Of a DNA stretch of 64,000 nt, positions 44,258 through 56,521 are shown one piece after another. This DNA is from Exophiala sp. HKRS030. Lineage: Eukaryota > Ascomycota > Eurotiomycetes > Chaetothyriales > Herpotrichiellaceae. Position 1 is the first letter of the stretch; every line of letters begins with the position of its first letter. The translations under genes were made by a program, and so were the position numbers. The notes under the pieces were generated by a model, which ran no database searches, was not told the origin of the DNA, and saw nothing but the letters and a program-made list of their open reading frames with translations. The stretch is from positions 2,108,001 through 2,172,000 of the forward strand of contig JAHWDD010000007.1 of assembly GCA_023897205.1 (NCBI GenBank). Direction: 5' to 3'.

Positions 44258-47200
44258 GTCAACGACGCCAAAAAAAAGAAAGGTTTGGTCTTGTCCTTGC
44301 CAGAGACCGTAAAAAGAGAGATGGAAAAAAAAGAGTCCAAAAGTTGGTCACTTCTCTTTCCTTTTTCCTTCCGTGTGTGTCGGTGTTTTTTTGCCTTGGG
44401 GGCAAAACGGCAACAAGCTGGCTTTGCTGGAGTATTGCGATTGCAGTTGGCGATCGATCAACGATCACCCCCGGAAAGATGGATGATCCTTTTCTGATGA
44501 TGATTGGAAAGATTTGAATACTGTAAATTTTTATTGCCGTGCACACTGACGACAACGGCGACGACAAAACAGCACCGGTGATGATGATGATGATGATGAC
44601 GGGGGTGGATTATTATTGACGGGGGGCTTTTTTGTGATATATGCGTGGACGATCTTAACGGCTGTCATAAACAGGTTGACCGGGAAGCGCAGCACGGAAC
44701 AAGGCGAGACAGTGACAGATGACACGGATCATGGCGCACAGATTGGCAAGGAAGCTGTCATGTTTGAAGAATTTATTACTCCGTAGTCCTGCCCCCTCCA
44801 AAAAAAAAGGACAAGAGATGGCGGCGGGAAGTGTCACGGGGGGGAGAGGCGAGAGAGGGAGCAGGGGGGCTAATAAGAGATGGATGAAGCAAAGTGACAT
44901 CCGAGCTTTCTCTGGTGTGTACGGAGTACCTTTTTTGTTTTATTTACGGAGTACACACAGACACGCACACACACACAGAGTTTTTTCTAGGACGAGCGAG
45001 TAGAATTGACTACACGATTAAAAGTCTTCTTTCTCGGTGCGAAGGTGTGGGAATGGTTTGTAACAACAGCAAGCCCCCGATGATGGAAAAAGGGATGTGT
45101 TTGTGTGTGGCCAAATAACATGTGCCCAATTAAGGAGGAGGAAAGCAACTGATGTCTCAATTCAATCCAACACCATCATCATCATTATCCTCCATTCCTG
45201 CAAGGGGGTAGCCGGCGCCAGGCAAAGGGGGAAGGGAGGTGATTGATTGAGAGTGGTTGGGTGGGATACTCCGTAAGGACGGATCACTCGTCAGGTTGTA
45301 TTGTGTAGTACTCCGTAGCCACGAGCTGAACGAAAGGACCTCGCCGTAGCCAGCTGGATCAAGGACAAATCCAGTAAGTAGTTCGATGCGCGGTCGCCAC
45401 GACCGGTGGGAAATGAACCAATGGATTTGCTCATCAACACATTTACATGCAGTTCGGCGGTACCGGGGCCCTGGTAAAGAAAAAAAAAAGGCGGAACGAT
45501 GGTCGCCGGGAAAAGACACAATCCACTGTTTGTAACAATTGGGGCTCCGGAAAATACTGTCCATTTGGAAACAGACATCACTTGACCCTAAAACCACCCA
45601 AGGCACAAAATCTATCACATGTTGCGAGGTCAAGTAATTCAGGTCCGACATGATGCTATCTCGTCTGGTCGTACATGCTTACCACCACCGTATCTACAGT
45701 AACAGGTACAGTAGCTGACTGTACACCGTTGAGGAGTTTTTAGTCGTCAGCATTGGCGGCACTGGACTGGGTGACGAGGATCGTGTGATGATTATGATGG
45801 TGATGATCATCATCACCAAAAGCCGGCCTCATGTCAGGCGAGTCTGAGTAACACTAAATAACGAGGTAGTGGCCACGGGGCACGCACGCACGCACGCACG
45901 CAGCGTTTTGTGTTACACCGGCCAACCGGGCAAAGCGAACGGACCCGTGGGAAACCAGCAGCATGGACAGACCCAAAAATCAAAAAAAAAAAAATCAAAA
46001 ACACACGGTGCAAAAGGAGGACATTGCTTCTTCGTGGGGGACCAAGAGACGGTTGTTTCTCCCCCTTGCATGGAACCATGCAAGACTGTACCTAGGTACC
46101 CAAGGTAAGGAAACCTCGTGTGCCTCTGTAGCAGCCATTCATTGTACTCCGTACTTCCGTACACCTCAATTCGACCTGCCGGGTCCCTTACGAGAGGGGG
46201 AGTTTTGTACTTGACCCCCTTGAACCCCCCCCCCCGACTACCGTACGGATAAACCCTCCTTTGAGCAGCTAAATAACTCCCTAGCTACAGTACGGAGTAT
46301 CCGGTACCTGGTAAGGAGTATATGGGTCACTGATGAGGGAAACGGAAGCCCCCCCGGGTTAGCGTCTTTAGGCCAGGCACCTACGGAGTTACAGTACCTG
46401 CTGTCGGCACCTTACTTTGGCGTACAATGTACCTAGCTAGCTACGAGTACAGTATACAAAGTACGACGACGACGACTACGACTACTACTACTACTACCAC
46501 CCATTGTACGGAGTACCTTGTAGCTTGGTACATGTCCGGTACTTCCATTTCTACCCTTTTTAGGTAACTATTCCTTGGGGCTAAATAGTGTCCTCTCTCT
46601 CTGTCTCTCTCTCTCTCTCTTATTAGCATACTCATACTTGTACTGTAAACTGTTAGGCGGGTTAGTTTACAGTGGGAACAGTGCCTGCTGGAAATACCTT
46701 TGGAACGGTCGATATGATCCTTTATCCTAAGGAGATCCAGCCACTTATCACCCCCAACATCGAGTCCACAAGTTTAATCCCGTCTTGATTTCCACCGCCG
46801 CAATTTGACACTGACACTGACAACTTGACGTTTTTGACGTGTCTCACGAAAACCCATCATGTTTCTCCCCCCTCGCCCCGCCGCCCAAAAATTCTTCTGC
46901 ACGAGGCGGTGGAGTGTTTCTCGCACGAGTCAATCACTCTGGGTACTATATACCCGGGGGGGTGGTTGGGCTAACAGTATTTACCTACAGTAGGTACAAA
47001 CCGCCCGGTTACTGACCAGGCAGAATCAAAAGGAACACTACCTAGGTAGGTATCATATTGGGCACATGGTTGTGATTTGACAAAACTAAAACACCTCGGT
47101 ACCTAGATACAATACAATAGCTTGTGAGGTCGCCGGAGGTCAGACTCGCACGTCCCCTGTCAAAGTGTTTTGGATCGTCCGGTTCTGCACACGACGGTCA

Positions 47201-47405
47201 TGCTTTTTCCCCCTCCATCATCAACATCACAGAAAGAAGGGAAAATCGGAGACACGAGATGATAATGGAGTGCAGGCCACGTTGCTCACGACCTCAAAGT
47301 AGTGTTGTATCTCAACACGTGATATGGAAATACTTTGTTTGATTTTCCCCCAACGAGTGGACTATCAAAGGCCGTTGGTTCGCATGTACGTGATTCTTTC
47401 TCGTC
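44258..47405. other. long repeat-rich intergenic region
   Basis: 3.1 kb without a convincing gene. It is dense in simple repeats: (ATG)n 44579-44599, CA-rich 44953-44979, (ACGC)n 45881-45902, poly-C 46225-46235, ACG/ACT triplets 46463-46499 and (CT)n near 46594-46620. It also holds at least eight TACGGAGTA/TACTCCGTA nonamers and several CCTAGGTA words. Proposed frames (for example minus 45157-45651) are low complexity with no domain. A regulatory or noncoding RNA role cannot be excluded. Confidence 0.5.
46463..46499. repeat. (ACG)n(ACT)n microsatellite
   Basis: Imperfect triplets GACGACGACGACTACGACTA continuing as ACTACTACTACTACC. Confidence 0.9.
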
Positions 47406-49325
47406 TCATTTCCTGCCCTTGCCCTTCTTCTTTTTGTTCCCTCCGGATGCAGAGGCAACAGGAGCTGCCGGTTTCGCGTCGACATTCAAGTCTTCATTCA
47501 CGACGCCGCCCTGTGTGTCACCGCCTCGTTTGGCCCTCTTCTTGCCCTTGGGTGGACGGTAGTAACTCCTGTCCTTCATGGGCAGCCACCGTTCCGGGTC
47601 TGGTTTCTTGTTCTCGTCAAAGTCTTTGGGTAGTCTTGACTTGCGGATGCGTTTCGCTTTGCCTTCCCCAGCTTCCGGAGCGCCTCGCTTCTTGCTCCGT
47701 CCTAGTTGTGCAATGGCCAGCGCGTTCGACGACTGCGGGATCCCGGCTTGCTCGATCGAGCCAACGTCCACGTCTCGAACCAGGTCCTCGACCGGGGTGA
47801 GTTTGTCAATGTCAGACTTGAGCTGGCTGCTCCCAGCTGCGGCGTGGGACGCGACGTAACCGGCAGCTGTCGCCTTGTCGTTCGGTAGCTGTTCCTTTAA
47901 TCTTGCAAAAATCTCCGACGCCAACTTTGCATCAGCTTCGTCATGGGATTCTAGGAGTGAAACACCGGCTGCAGTCAAGAGGCTCGCGGGAGGGTTGGGT
48001 TGCGTGCGCCAATATGCAGCGGCTTTTGCAAGTTCTTTCTTGACGTGGCTCTTTTGGTCTCGATGCTTGTACAAGCTGATCATGAGGCTCACAAGGACAG
48101 GGTTGAATCTGGTCTTTTGCTCATGTTCAACGGCCGACTGCTCCAGTCGCTTCAAGAAATCTTCCATCAACTCCACTGCTGATGTGCTGTCGCCGTTCAG
48201 CATGTATAACTGGACCAAGGTGACGATAATGCCGATATCCTTTGGCTGTTTTTCCAGAAGAGACAGTATCTTCCGAATCGCAGCCTTGCCTGTTCCGTTA
48301 CCTGCCACCGCCGCTGCCTTTGAGCATGAGGAAATAAATTCGTCTGATGGTGTGTCCGACTTCCCCGGGATATGCCTGGATGATTTCAAGCCATCAAACT
48401 TGAAAGCCCGTAGATCTAGGGTTGCCTGGTTGGACGTCAGAGGTGCACTCTGGAAGGAAAAGAGCTTGTCATTCGACGGAATCTTGTCAGTAGCATGGAA
48501 TTGTTTGTAGGCAAGAAACGTATTGTCCAATCCTCTGGTCACCAAAAGGTTGTTCTGGGCGATGTGTCGTGTTGACAAGTCGGAAGCATCCTCAATGATG
48601 ATCTCTGAGGCGACTGCTTCTGCTTCGGCACTCTTTCCCAGGCACAGTAGCACATATAGCTGCTGGACAGTAATGGGAATCAGCTCGTCCCTCTTTTGCT
48701 GGTCTGTGAGGTCTTCCGAATGTCTGCAGAGCTCCTTCGCTCTCTTCAGGAGCATTTCCGCCTGTGTATATTCCTCTCTTGCGATGCTTCCGCAGGCGGC
48801 ATTATATGCGGTCTCAAAGGCTTCCAGGTCCTCCCTTCCAGGCCTTCGTATTGATTTGACATCTGCAACTCCTATCCACTGAGCTTGGGCATCTATCGCG
48901 CCCTGGTTCACATGCAATTCGTAACCTTCCGACTCGTCGTGGGCGTTTCTGAGGCGCTGGTAAAGCTCAGATGTCGCCAACGAGTCTTCCAGTCGGTATC
49001 TTGCCTGCGCCTCGAGATGACTAGCACCTCTACTCTGTATCTCTGAAGAAATAGCAACGGCTTCCTTTAACCGTCCCGTCTTGTACAGCGCATATGCATA
49101 CTCCAATTGGGCTGTCCTGCGCAAGGAGTCGCCTGCAGTCTCTGCGAATTGGACGGCCTCCTCGTATCGATCCAGTTTCAGGAGGGCGACAAGTTTGACA
49201 TGTTGAGCTTCTGGATCCGACTTGGACGACTTGAGGGTCTTGTTGCACGCATCGAGGATTTGTTCGTGATCATCGAGAGTCGATTTCTTCAGAAGCGCCG
49301 ACAGCGCGGAGGAAGAGGCGGTCAT
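47406..49325 (-). CDS. SRP72: signal recognition particle subunit SRP72
   Basis: Component of the cytosolic signal recognition particle; it binds SRP68 through TPRs and 7S RNA through its basic tail during co-translational targeting to the ER. Single exon, 639 aa, normal for the family. TPR-like helices extend from the N-terminus (CNKTLKSSKSDPEAQHVKLV, YAYALYKTGRLKEAVAI) to about residue 520. The diagnostic RNA-binding motif lies near residues 576-600: DPERWLPMKDRSYYRPPKGK, preceded by RIRKSRLPKDF. The last 20 residues are Lys/Gly-rich. Confidence 0.95.
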   Translation of the reverse strand: MTASSSALSALLKKSTLDDHEQILDACNKTLKSSKSDPEAQHVKLVALLKLDRYEEAVQFAETAGDSLRRTAQLEYAYALYKTGRLKEAVAISSEIQSRGASHLEAQARYRLEDSLATSELYQRLRNAHDESEGYELHVNQGAIDAQAQWIGVADVKSIRRPGREDLEAFETAYNAACGSIAREEYTQAEMLLKRAKELCRHSEDLTDQQKRDELIPITVQQLYVLLCLGKSAEAEAVASEIIIEDASDLSTRHIAQNNLLVTRGLDNTFLAYKQFHATDKIPSNDKLFSFQSAPLTSNQATLDLRAFKFDGLKSSRHIPGKSDTPSDEFISSCSKAAAVAGNGTGKAAIRKILSLLEKQPKDIGIIVTLVQLYMLNGDSTSAVELMEDFLKRLEQSAVEHEQKTRFNPVLVSLMISLYKHRDQKSHVKKELAKAAAYWRTQPNPPASLLTAAGVSLLESHDEADAKLASEIFARLKEQLPNDKATAAGYVASHAAAGSSQLKSDIDKLTPVEDLVRDVDVGSIEQAGIPQSSNALAIAQLGRSKKRGAPEAGEGKAKRIRKSRLPKDFDENKKPDPERWLPMKDRSYYRPPKGKKRAKRGGDTQGGVVNEDLNVDAKPAAPVASASGGNKKKKGKGRK

Positions 49326-49984
49326 GCCGCTGTAATAAAGATCGCCAGTCTCTTTATATCACTGTGACATTGCAGATATAGATGTTGTGATCAAGGAGGG
49401 ACGCTTCGACAGAAGTGTAGCAAACTGTAGTTACAACTTCGGTGATTGATGTGGAAAGGAAATGCAGCGTTGAAAAGATCGTGGGGCATGTGTGAATTTC
49501 CCCCACAAATTAATATAAATCCGGTTGCCCTCGTACTTCGTATCGCGAATTGCTGCTGTAGAAACCACAGGATCCGTCTTTACACGGTGTTTGGAGCACG
49601 CGACTGCACATCTATGTTAACGAGACTATGCAAATGTCTTTGTATGGCATAGACCCACGTACAAGAATCCTAATATCATCGCAATTGAATTCCTAGAGTT
49701 ATGGCCTGACAGAATTCCCCGAGGGTGACATGGTTTCATGTCGTCGATCATTTAAATAAATATTGGCAAAGACTCAAATGCTCCTCGTCATCAAACCAAC
49801 CGTCAACAGATCCTCATCCCATTCATACGTACATGTCGTGACACATTCTCTCCTGCATTTTGCTTGCTATTCGATGCCCTCGCTCCTTCGTCGCTTGTTT
49901 GCATTCACGAACAAATTTTTATGCCTTCCGCTCAATTCATTTCGATCTTCGTTTGTGCCACAACCACCACTTGCCGTTCACACC
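49326..49984. promoter_or_regulatory. divergent intergenic region
   Basis: 659 bp between SRP72 and the PARN-type gene, containing both promoters. No other feature seen. Confidence 0.5.
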
Positions 49985-52022
49985 ATGGATATCACACACG
50001 CCACATTCCCGCAGGAGCTTATCAAGATCATCCAGCACATTGCTGACAGCCGTTTCATAGCTTTCGACCTTGAGTTCTCTGGCGTGGCTGCCAGAAGACA
50101 GGGCGGAGGTAGTGGAAGGTTTACTCTACAAGAGTATTATCATGACCTGAGATCGGCTGCTCAAATCTATCAAATCTTACAGATAGGCTTGACCATTGTC
50201 AATGAGGATACAAAGAAAGGTAAGCTACCTGATCTAGAGCTACCGTCTTGTTGATTCGGCAGCATTCCATTCCCGGGCTCTCTGGCAAAGCATCAAGCCA
50301 AAGGATGGCACTACAACAGCACTCACATCCATGACACATTCATCATATTCAACACCTGCTGACACCTGTAGGTCGTTATGTTGCTCGACCATACAACTTT
50401 CACTTGAGTCCTCTGCCTGCAACCAGCGAGAACGTCTTCCGCAGAGTCTGGTCCTACAACAGTGGAGGTATGTTTAACCTCTGGTAAAGTCGATTGCATC
50501 GTTGACGTGGTTAGCAATATCATTCCTCTTACGCCATGGATTCAACATCGAACGACCTTTTTCGCAAGGTGTTCACTATCTTTCACGACAAGAAGAACAT
50601 GAGGTACGCGATAAGCTCATAGCAGATGAAAAGTCTAAGGCAAATATGCCAAATATGGTCCTCAAGGACGAGGATTCCGTCTTGGTGGACCATATCAGAC
50701 AGTCGATCAGCCAGTGGCAGTCACTCCCAAAAAAAACGCAAGAAAACTACCTCAATATCCCTGCGGCCGATGCTAAAGATCCGGTACCGTCGACACTCAA
50801 TCGATACCAGGTTCGGTTGACACACCAGACAGTTAGAAACGAATGGCCCAAGTTCAAAACACAAGGCATGGGTCATTTTGTGCAGATCACCAATCCGACC
50901 GCCGACCAGCAGGAAAGCGAAAGAGCGCTCCGCGAGAAAATGCGTGAACGCGACATTGCCAACGCCGTTGGCTTTCGCTGGGTCATCGAAGCCATATTGG
51001 GTGGGGACATCTCAAGTCTACCGCATTTTTATGTCACGTCAGGCTTCCCGGAGGGACAGGCGCCAGACAACATCCAGGCCTTTCTTGATAAGCTGCAAGA
51101 GAGACTGAGGAAACGCAAAGGCGCACTTGTCGGACACAATTGTCTGACCGACCTCATCAATCTCTACAGATGCTTCATCGGCGACCTCCCTGAAAAGGTT
51201 GAGGATTTCAGTGCTAGACTGCACAGTTTGCTCCCAATTATCCTGGACACCAAGTATCTTGCTGGTATTGGGAGCAAGAAATGGGTCGACACTTCACTGC
51301 AGGCAGTGGAGAACGATATGAGTCCTGTAGCACTCCCTCGAATACACTTGCCGCCAGGGTATGATCGCTACCTGCATGCTGCGAACTACCACGAGGCTGG
51401 CTTTGACAGTTTTGTGACCGCGAAGATAGGCCTTAAGCTCCCCGGAAAGCTTAAGAGAGAAGGAAAGAGCCTCCCGGCACTTCCTCAAGGCCCAATTGCA
51501 ACCGTCGAGGAGGAAGGGAGCCCCGAGCTCCGAAGTAATGAGCCAGATGCAGCAGTCCAGATTGAAAAGCCTGATCAAGGCTTAACGAAAGGCGTGGTCG
51601 ACGTGCTCAAGGCTCCTTTGGCGATAGCAAGCTCGATTCTGACAGGGAATGATCCCGACAAAACCAATGACTCTAGTGCGAAAGATTCTGGCGGGGCAGC
51701 TACTATTGTAGCTTCAAAAGCGACGAGTTTGCCTCAGACCAGGCCAATGTCTGAAACTAAGAAGGTTGCATCCGCTTCTCAGAAGTCGAACATTTTCGAT
51801 GTGCTCAGCGATCTACCGGCAGACACATCCATGGATGCGGAGGAGGCTGTGGCCCAGAAAGACGCCGCAGCACATGGCAGAATCGCCGAAATGGTCGAAA
51901 AGGGCGAGCTTCTACCTGGCTGGAACGACAATGCTGAATTCTGGAGGCTGATTAGCAATCGACTCCAGGCAAATGCGTGCGAGGATGGCATTCTAGACAT
52001 GCTGAAACTGCAAAAGACATGA
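49985..52022 (+). CDS. CAF1/PARN-family poly(A)-specific 3' exoribonuclease
   Basis: Probable deadenylase of the DEDDh nuclease family (PARN group), trimming poly(A) tails or small RNA 3' ends. Three exons, 49985-50219, 50372-50467 and 50515-52022, give 612 aa. The first catalytic pair is Asp28 and Glu30 (FIAFDLEFSG). The short exon 2 supplies RPYNFHLSPLP and WSYNSG. The second motif is GHNCLTDLINLYRCFIGDLP with its catalytic Asp, and the HxxxxD motif is YHEAGFDSF. An R3H-like insert is not obvious. The C-terminal 200 residues are Ser/Lys/Ala-rich and disordered. The ATG at 49985 is preferred over an upstream open stretch because the core begins right after it. Confidence 0.9.
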
Positions 52023-52339
52023 CCTTGGCCGAGGTCGATGATACCACACTACAAGACTTAATCTTCTGTACTACATAGCATAGCAAAATACCCAGCAATG
52101 ACGGAGCAACAGAGGAGGAGCTGCAATGTGAGCTCTGCGCCTCCTCACATACTCCGTACAGTATCCGTACTATGCACGACGTGTTGTTGCCGAGGTTCAA
52201 GCGAAATCCATCCAATTACCGAATGGACCTCAAACCCCAGACTCTCTCATCTGCCCGACATGACTGCGTCTTGAATTCATTCCTCGAACGTATTGTGCTT
52301 TTGTATCCTTCACTCGATCTGTCGTCCTCTTGCTCCACG
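52023..52339. other. intergenic region
   Basis: 317 bp between two genes in the same direction. Contains TACTCCGTA at 52150-52158. No gene. Confidence 0.5.
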
Positions 52340-53858
52340 ATGTCCGTCGGTTCGGATTCGCAGTCAAGCTCGCAACATCTCTCGTCCTCGCAAGCGTCAT
52401 TGAATCAGTCTAGCAAGCGCACGACATCCGAGATCTCCAAAATCTACAAGCATGCTTCGCAGCTATTCCTAACTCGACGTTTGCTAGAAGCATACGATGC
52501 TCTTCAGCCTATCGTCACGCCGCCTGGAAACAAGAGGCCAGATGACAGCCCTGCTCAAGCTCCGGTCGCGACCGCAACGACAAGTCAGCGCATCAAAATC
52601 TGGAGCTTGTACGTCACTCTACTGAACTCCATCGTGGACCTTGGCTACGAGGAGGGTGCGAATATATTTGGTCCCAAACCCTACAGCGACATCGTTCGGA
52701 ATGTGAGGAATGGCAATATCTGGGATCAGGTCATCAAGGATGGCTATCAGGGACGAGAAGGTTCGGTGGATGCTGAAGTGGTCTACAATTTGTACAACCA
52801 AACCCCATCCATTCTCTAGACCTGCTGTTAGACGCACACAGACTGACGGTTCTTGCAGATCCAATCTTCTCCTCGGACAAGCGCCAGACCAGAAAACGAA
52901 CCAAGCCCGACTCGAAACCTACCTTTCCTCATCGCAGAACGACCTCGATTTCTCGACCCACCTCAGCAATGCCCTCAGTAACGGCCGTCAACCAGGCATG
53001 AACGGCACAAACACGCCAAAGGATCTGGCGTCTCGGATCAAAGTGCTTGAGCTGTTCACGCTTCACGTACTGCCGCGGAACGAAGAGTGGGACTATGCCA
53101 AAAGTTTCATATCCAACAGCGATTTCTTGGACGAGGAGCGACGCGAGGCCTTCATGCAGACGTTACAGGAACTTCAGGAAGCGAGTGAAGGGCGCGACAA
53201 CGTCGGAGAAGCAGAAGACGAAGAAGAAGACGAAGAGGTGTTTGAAGATACCGAGGAAGACGCACACTCACATGAAACAACCCCTCTCGAACAAAGCCAG
53301 CTGCGCGAGCAGACACAAGTACAGTCGAAACCAACGTCAAAGCACCAGAGGACGAGTAGTGAAGTCGATTACGGGATCGAGAAGGAGCACCCTAGTGGCA
53401 CACACATTACTACTGCTAGCACCACGGCACAAGGAGGAAAACTACCAAAAGACGCGCCACCAATGACCAAGATCCCTCCCCAGCCGATGCCGTCCTCTTC
53501 GTCACCACCGCGACACCAACCTGCACCACCTGCAGCCTCTTCTGGCCGAAGTACAATGTCGCCTCCATCTTCACAGACACCCCGGCGCTCCACTCGGAAA
53601 CCCAAGGCCACAAAGCAGAACGCCATGCTCGCGCAGGCCCGTCTACTGTTTTCCGCGCTCTCGAATCTTGCTCGCAACCTGGCCGGTACGATATCGAAAA
53701 ACCCTACGAATATTCTGAGGATGTTGTTGTTCATATTGGCATTTATAATGGCATTCAGCCAGAGGCACATCAGGGAAAAGGCAAGGTCGTTGGCGAACAC
53801 TAGCTGGAACAAGGTCAGAGCAACAATTGGCATGGGCACGAAAGTCAGTTATATCTAG
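52340..53858 (+). CDS. Pex26-like peroxisomal tail-anchored protein
   Basis: Probable peroxin anchoring the Pex1/Pex6 ATPases to the peroxisome membrane. Two exons, 52340-52791 and 52859-53858, give 483 aa. The alpha-helical N-terminal half (ISKIYKHASQLFLTRRLLEA, KIWSLYVTLLNSIVDLGYEE, YNLSNLLLGQAPDQKTNQAR across the splice) resembles fungal PEX26. The middle is acidic and Pro/Ser-rich (EDEEEDEEVFEDTEED). A single membrane segment near the C-terminus (ILRMLLFILAFIMAF, about 440-455) is followed by a short basic tail, giving tail-anchor topology. The family call is from memory of helical motifs and topology; a tail-anchored protein of another system is the alternative. Confidence 0.65.
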
Positions 53859-54337
53859 GTTGCACGCACAAAGCACCGCGGCTCTGTCTATGTGTGTATC
53901 TTTGGAAGCAGCTTCTGGATGTATGTGTTACGACTGTTGGGAAGCGGGCCGCGTTTAGTCGTCGTCGTTTGTAGGCACAATGATATGGAATGCTTAAAAA
54001 CCCAGTTACTTAGGCAAAGTATGCCGAAAGGAACAAACAAAATTTCACATGCCGCAAAAGGCAATGGGGTCTTGGTATCCTGGGACTTAGGTCAACTTCT
54101 GTGTGTTTTCATTCTTCATAGAAGCCAGTACCATGATGAAGAAAATCCCGGTCTCATTAATCTTTTCAACGCAAAGCCATACGTCAACTCCTGCCTTTTG
54201 GTTTTGGTCTCATTGAGCAAAACCAGTTTGTGCACACCTCGAAACCACCCTCTGTGAAAATCCGCCTCGTACGTTCTGCCATAACCCTAACGATGATACA
54301 TTTTGAAGCCTCACTGAGACACCAGAAAATCCGACTG
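53859..54337. other. intergenic region
   Basis: Convergent 3' flanks of the Pex26-like and oxidoreductase genes. No gene. Confidence 0.5.
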
Positions 54338-55639
54338 CTACTTGCTGCCCACCTCGCCAATCTGTTGAACTCCAATCTTCACGTTGGCCTTGCCCAATCT
54401 GTCGAGGTAGTCGTCTCCCAAGCAAGACGGGGTCAGGAAACCGGCGCCGTGGGACTTTTTGATTTCTTCTTCCTTGTTCAACAACACCATCGCGGCTTCG
54501 GCCAGGAGGATCGCCGTAAGTTGGTACAAGCCGCCTTCGAATCGGAACGTGGCGAGCGCCTTTCGCGGCTGCTTGGCCAGCTGTTCGGCGACTGCGACGG
54601 CACGCAATTCCAACGCATCTCCCTTGGTGGACTCCTCGGTCGGACCGGAACCTGGCTTATACTTTGCAAACATCTTCATGATGGCGCGAGTGGGGGGGAA
54701 TGCAAGGAACAAGGTCAACAGAACGAGGGCGAAGTGAATGAGCACGCCGACGACGGGGCTTCCGACAGCCATGTACTCTTCGTAGCTGAAATTAAAGCCG
54801 TAGAAGTACGGCGTCAAGCCGGCAGAGCGGTGGACAATGGCTTCGTTGGGTTTGGCCGAGAGGGAGGTGACCAGGTTGCCTAGGCGAGGGTAGGACCACA
54901 CGCCGGTCAGCTTCTGCATCCCCGTGCGGATGTATGTGTTGGGTTCCGGGTTCGGCGGGTACAACGTGTCCTTGGTGTACGGCTTCAGGCGAGCGGGGGA
55001 CAGGCAGAATGGATCCATGCATTCCTTCAACGCCTTGCCAGAGTAGTGATCCATCAGACCTAGGCCGGTCGCGAGAGTGCCGCCACTGGGGCCGGACGAC
55101 TTCAGCTCGTGAACAGAAGCGACGACGTCCATTACACCACAATCCCATACTTTGCGGATCAGGCGAGTGGCGATGTAGGCAACCAAGTCTGAAGGCGCGG
55201 ACTCAACACCACTCTCGGGGATGATGATGGCACCGCTCTTCTTTGCGGCAGCCTCGTACTTGGTGATAATCTCTCGAACCCACGGAGTCTCTCCGGTGAC
55301 GTCGACGTAGTGGGTGCCCGTCTGAGCACATGCCTCGACCACGGGAGTCGAGTAAAGATGATAAGGGCCGACGGTGTTGAGGAGGACTCTGGTTTTCTTG
55401 GCAAGCGCGGTCATTTCAGGGGCGGTGAGATTGGCGACGGGGACAACATCAGGTGCACTACGCGTCGAATTGATCGACTTCAATTCCTTGACCAGAGATT
55501 GAAGTTTGGATTGGTTGCGACCGGCAACGGCCCATTTGATGCTGGTCGGCAGGCTGGACGTGATGTATTCGGCGGTCAACTTGCCCGTGTAGCCCGTCGC
55601 GCCCAGGAGGATAATGTCGTATTGGCGTTTGGCAGCCAT
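54338..55639 (-). CDS. saccharopine dehydrogenase-like oxidoreductase (SCCPDH family)
   Basis: Membrane-associated NAD(P)-binding protein of the SCCPDH/trans-acting enoyl reductase family; the substrate is unknown. Single exon, 433 aa from ATG 55639. An N-terminal Rossmann fold (YDIILLGATGYTGKL, 8-22) is followed by VAGRNQSKLQSLV, LLNTVGPYHLYSTPVVEAC and HYVDVTGETPWVREII, all typical of the family. One hydrophobic segment (VVGVLIHFALVLLTLFLAF, about 305-323) is probably a membrane or lipid-droplet anchor. The true lysine-pathway saccharopine reductase lacks this segment, so a lysine role is not suggested. Confidence 0.88.
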   Translation of the reverse strand: MAAKRQYDIILLGATGYTGKLTAEYITSSLPTSIKWAVAGRNQSKLQSLVKELKSINSTRSAPDVVPVANLTAPEMTALAKKTRVLLNTVGPYHLYSTPVVEACAQTGTHYVDVTGETPWVREIITKYEAAAKKSGAIIIPESGVESAPSDLVAYIATRLIRKVWDCGVMDVVASVHELKSSGPSGGTLATGLGLMDHYSGKALKECMDPFCLSPARLKPYTKDTLYPPNPEPNTYIRTGMQKLTGVWSYPRLGNLVTSLSAKPNEAIVHRSAGLTPYFYGFNFSYEEYMAVGSPVVGVLIHFALVLLTLFLAFPPTRAIMKMFAKYKPGSGPTEESTKGDALELRAVAVAEQLAKQPRKALATFRFEGGLYQLTAILLAEAAMVLLNKEEEIKKSHGAGFLTPSCLGDDYLDRLGKANVKIGVQQIGEVGSK

Positions 55640-56521
55640 TATGTGTGCGGGAAGAAAAAGCTGCCTATCGACACTGGTAGACGAGCACACGAAAAGTCTA
55701 GGGGGAAGATGGAAAGAGAATGAAAATGGACGAGGAAGACACCACGCTGGAGTGAATGACGAAGGGAAATGGTGTTCGTTTTTTTGGGATGAAAACCAGC
55801 AAACGCGGAGCTGAAGGTAGACGAGACAAGACCACAAGCCTCATGGCCCCAGGGACTTGCCATCGTTTTACCGTGGCACTCAATTGCACTAGTCAAGGGC
55901 AAAGTAAGACGCGGAGGGAAGTGGGCGCAGGCTAACCACAGGATTTGACGGACGAGTAGATTATTTTTGGTACCAATATCCGTACAGTAGGACTCTCATC
56001 AGCACTCTTTTACACCTTTCGAATCTCTCAGGGGGTCTTTACACCGTACAAACAAGCCCAAATTGAAATTCAGGAGTCGGCATCCCACCGAGTCAAGACC
56101 AGTGGCATGATGTGTGGCTTGACTCTAGTAGCAGCAGAGAGGGTCATATTGCTGTTCACACAACACAGAGTACGACTTTCGAATTTCATCTTCCGGAGCC
56201 CTTCCAAGCACTACCCACGTAAATAATACTCGTAAAACAACCCCCTAAACCTCCTGTTCGAGTTGGGCCTCCCGCGACTACGGACGCGTGCCATGCATCG
56301 GTGGATCGAGCAGGGATGACCTAATCATAGATAACCTGAGATGCCATGCCCAACTAGTGTTCACGTGATCAGTGCTGGTCGCACAATTATCCGCCAAGAC
56401 ACTAGCCGTCTTCCCCTTCCACACTTTTGAGATTTCCTAGCAAACTGCGCTCGTTTACTTTCGATTGAGACGAAGATAACATCTACCATCCTCCAGCAAC
56501 ACTTCGTCTACATCCGCCAAA
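55640..56521. promoter_or_regulatory. divergent intergenic region
   Basis: 882 bp between the oxidoreductase gene and the eL43 gene, with both promoters. No gene. The last 120 bases before eL43 are pyrimidine-rich, as is common for ribosomal protein genes. Confidence 0.45.

Noticed and set aside
45157..45651. 164-aa minus-strand frame in the long intergenic region
   Set aside because: No domain, contains simple repeats and the GTACTCCGTA-type motif, and lacks protein-like composition.
53369..53839. 156-aa minus-strand frame
   Set aside because: Antisense shadow of the Pex26-like second exon.
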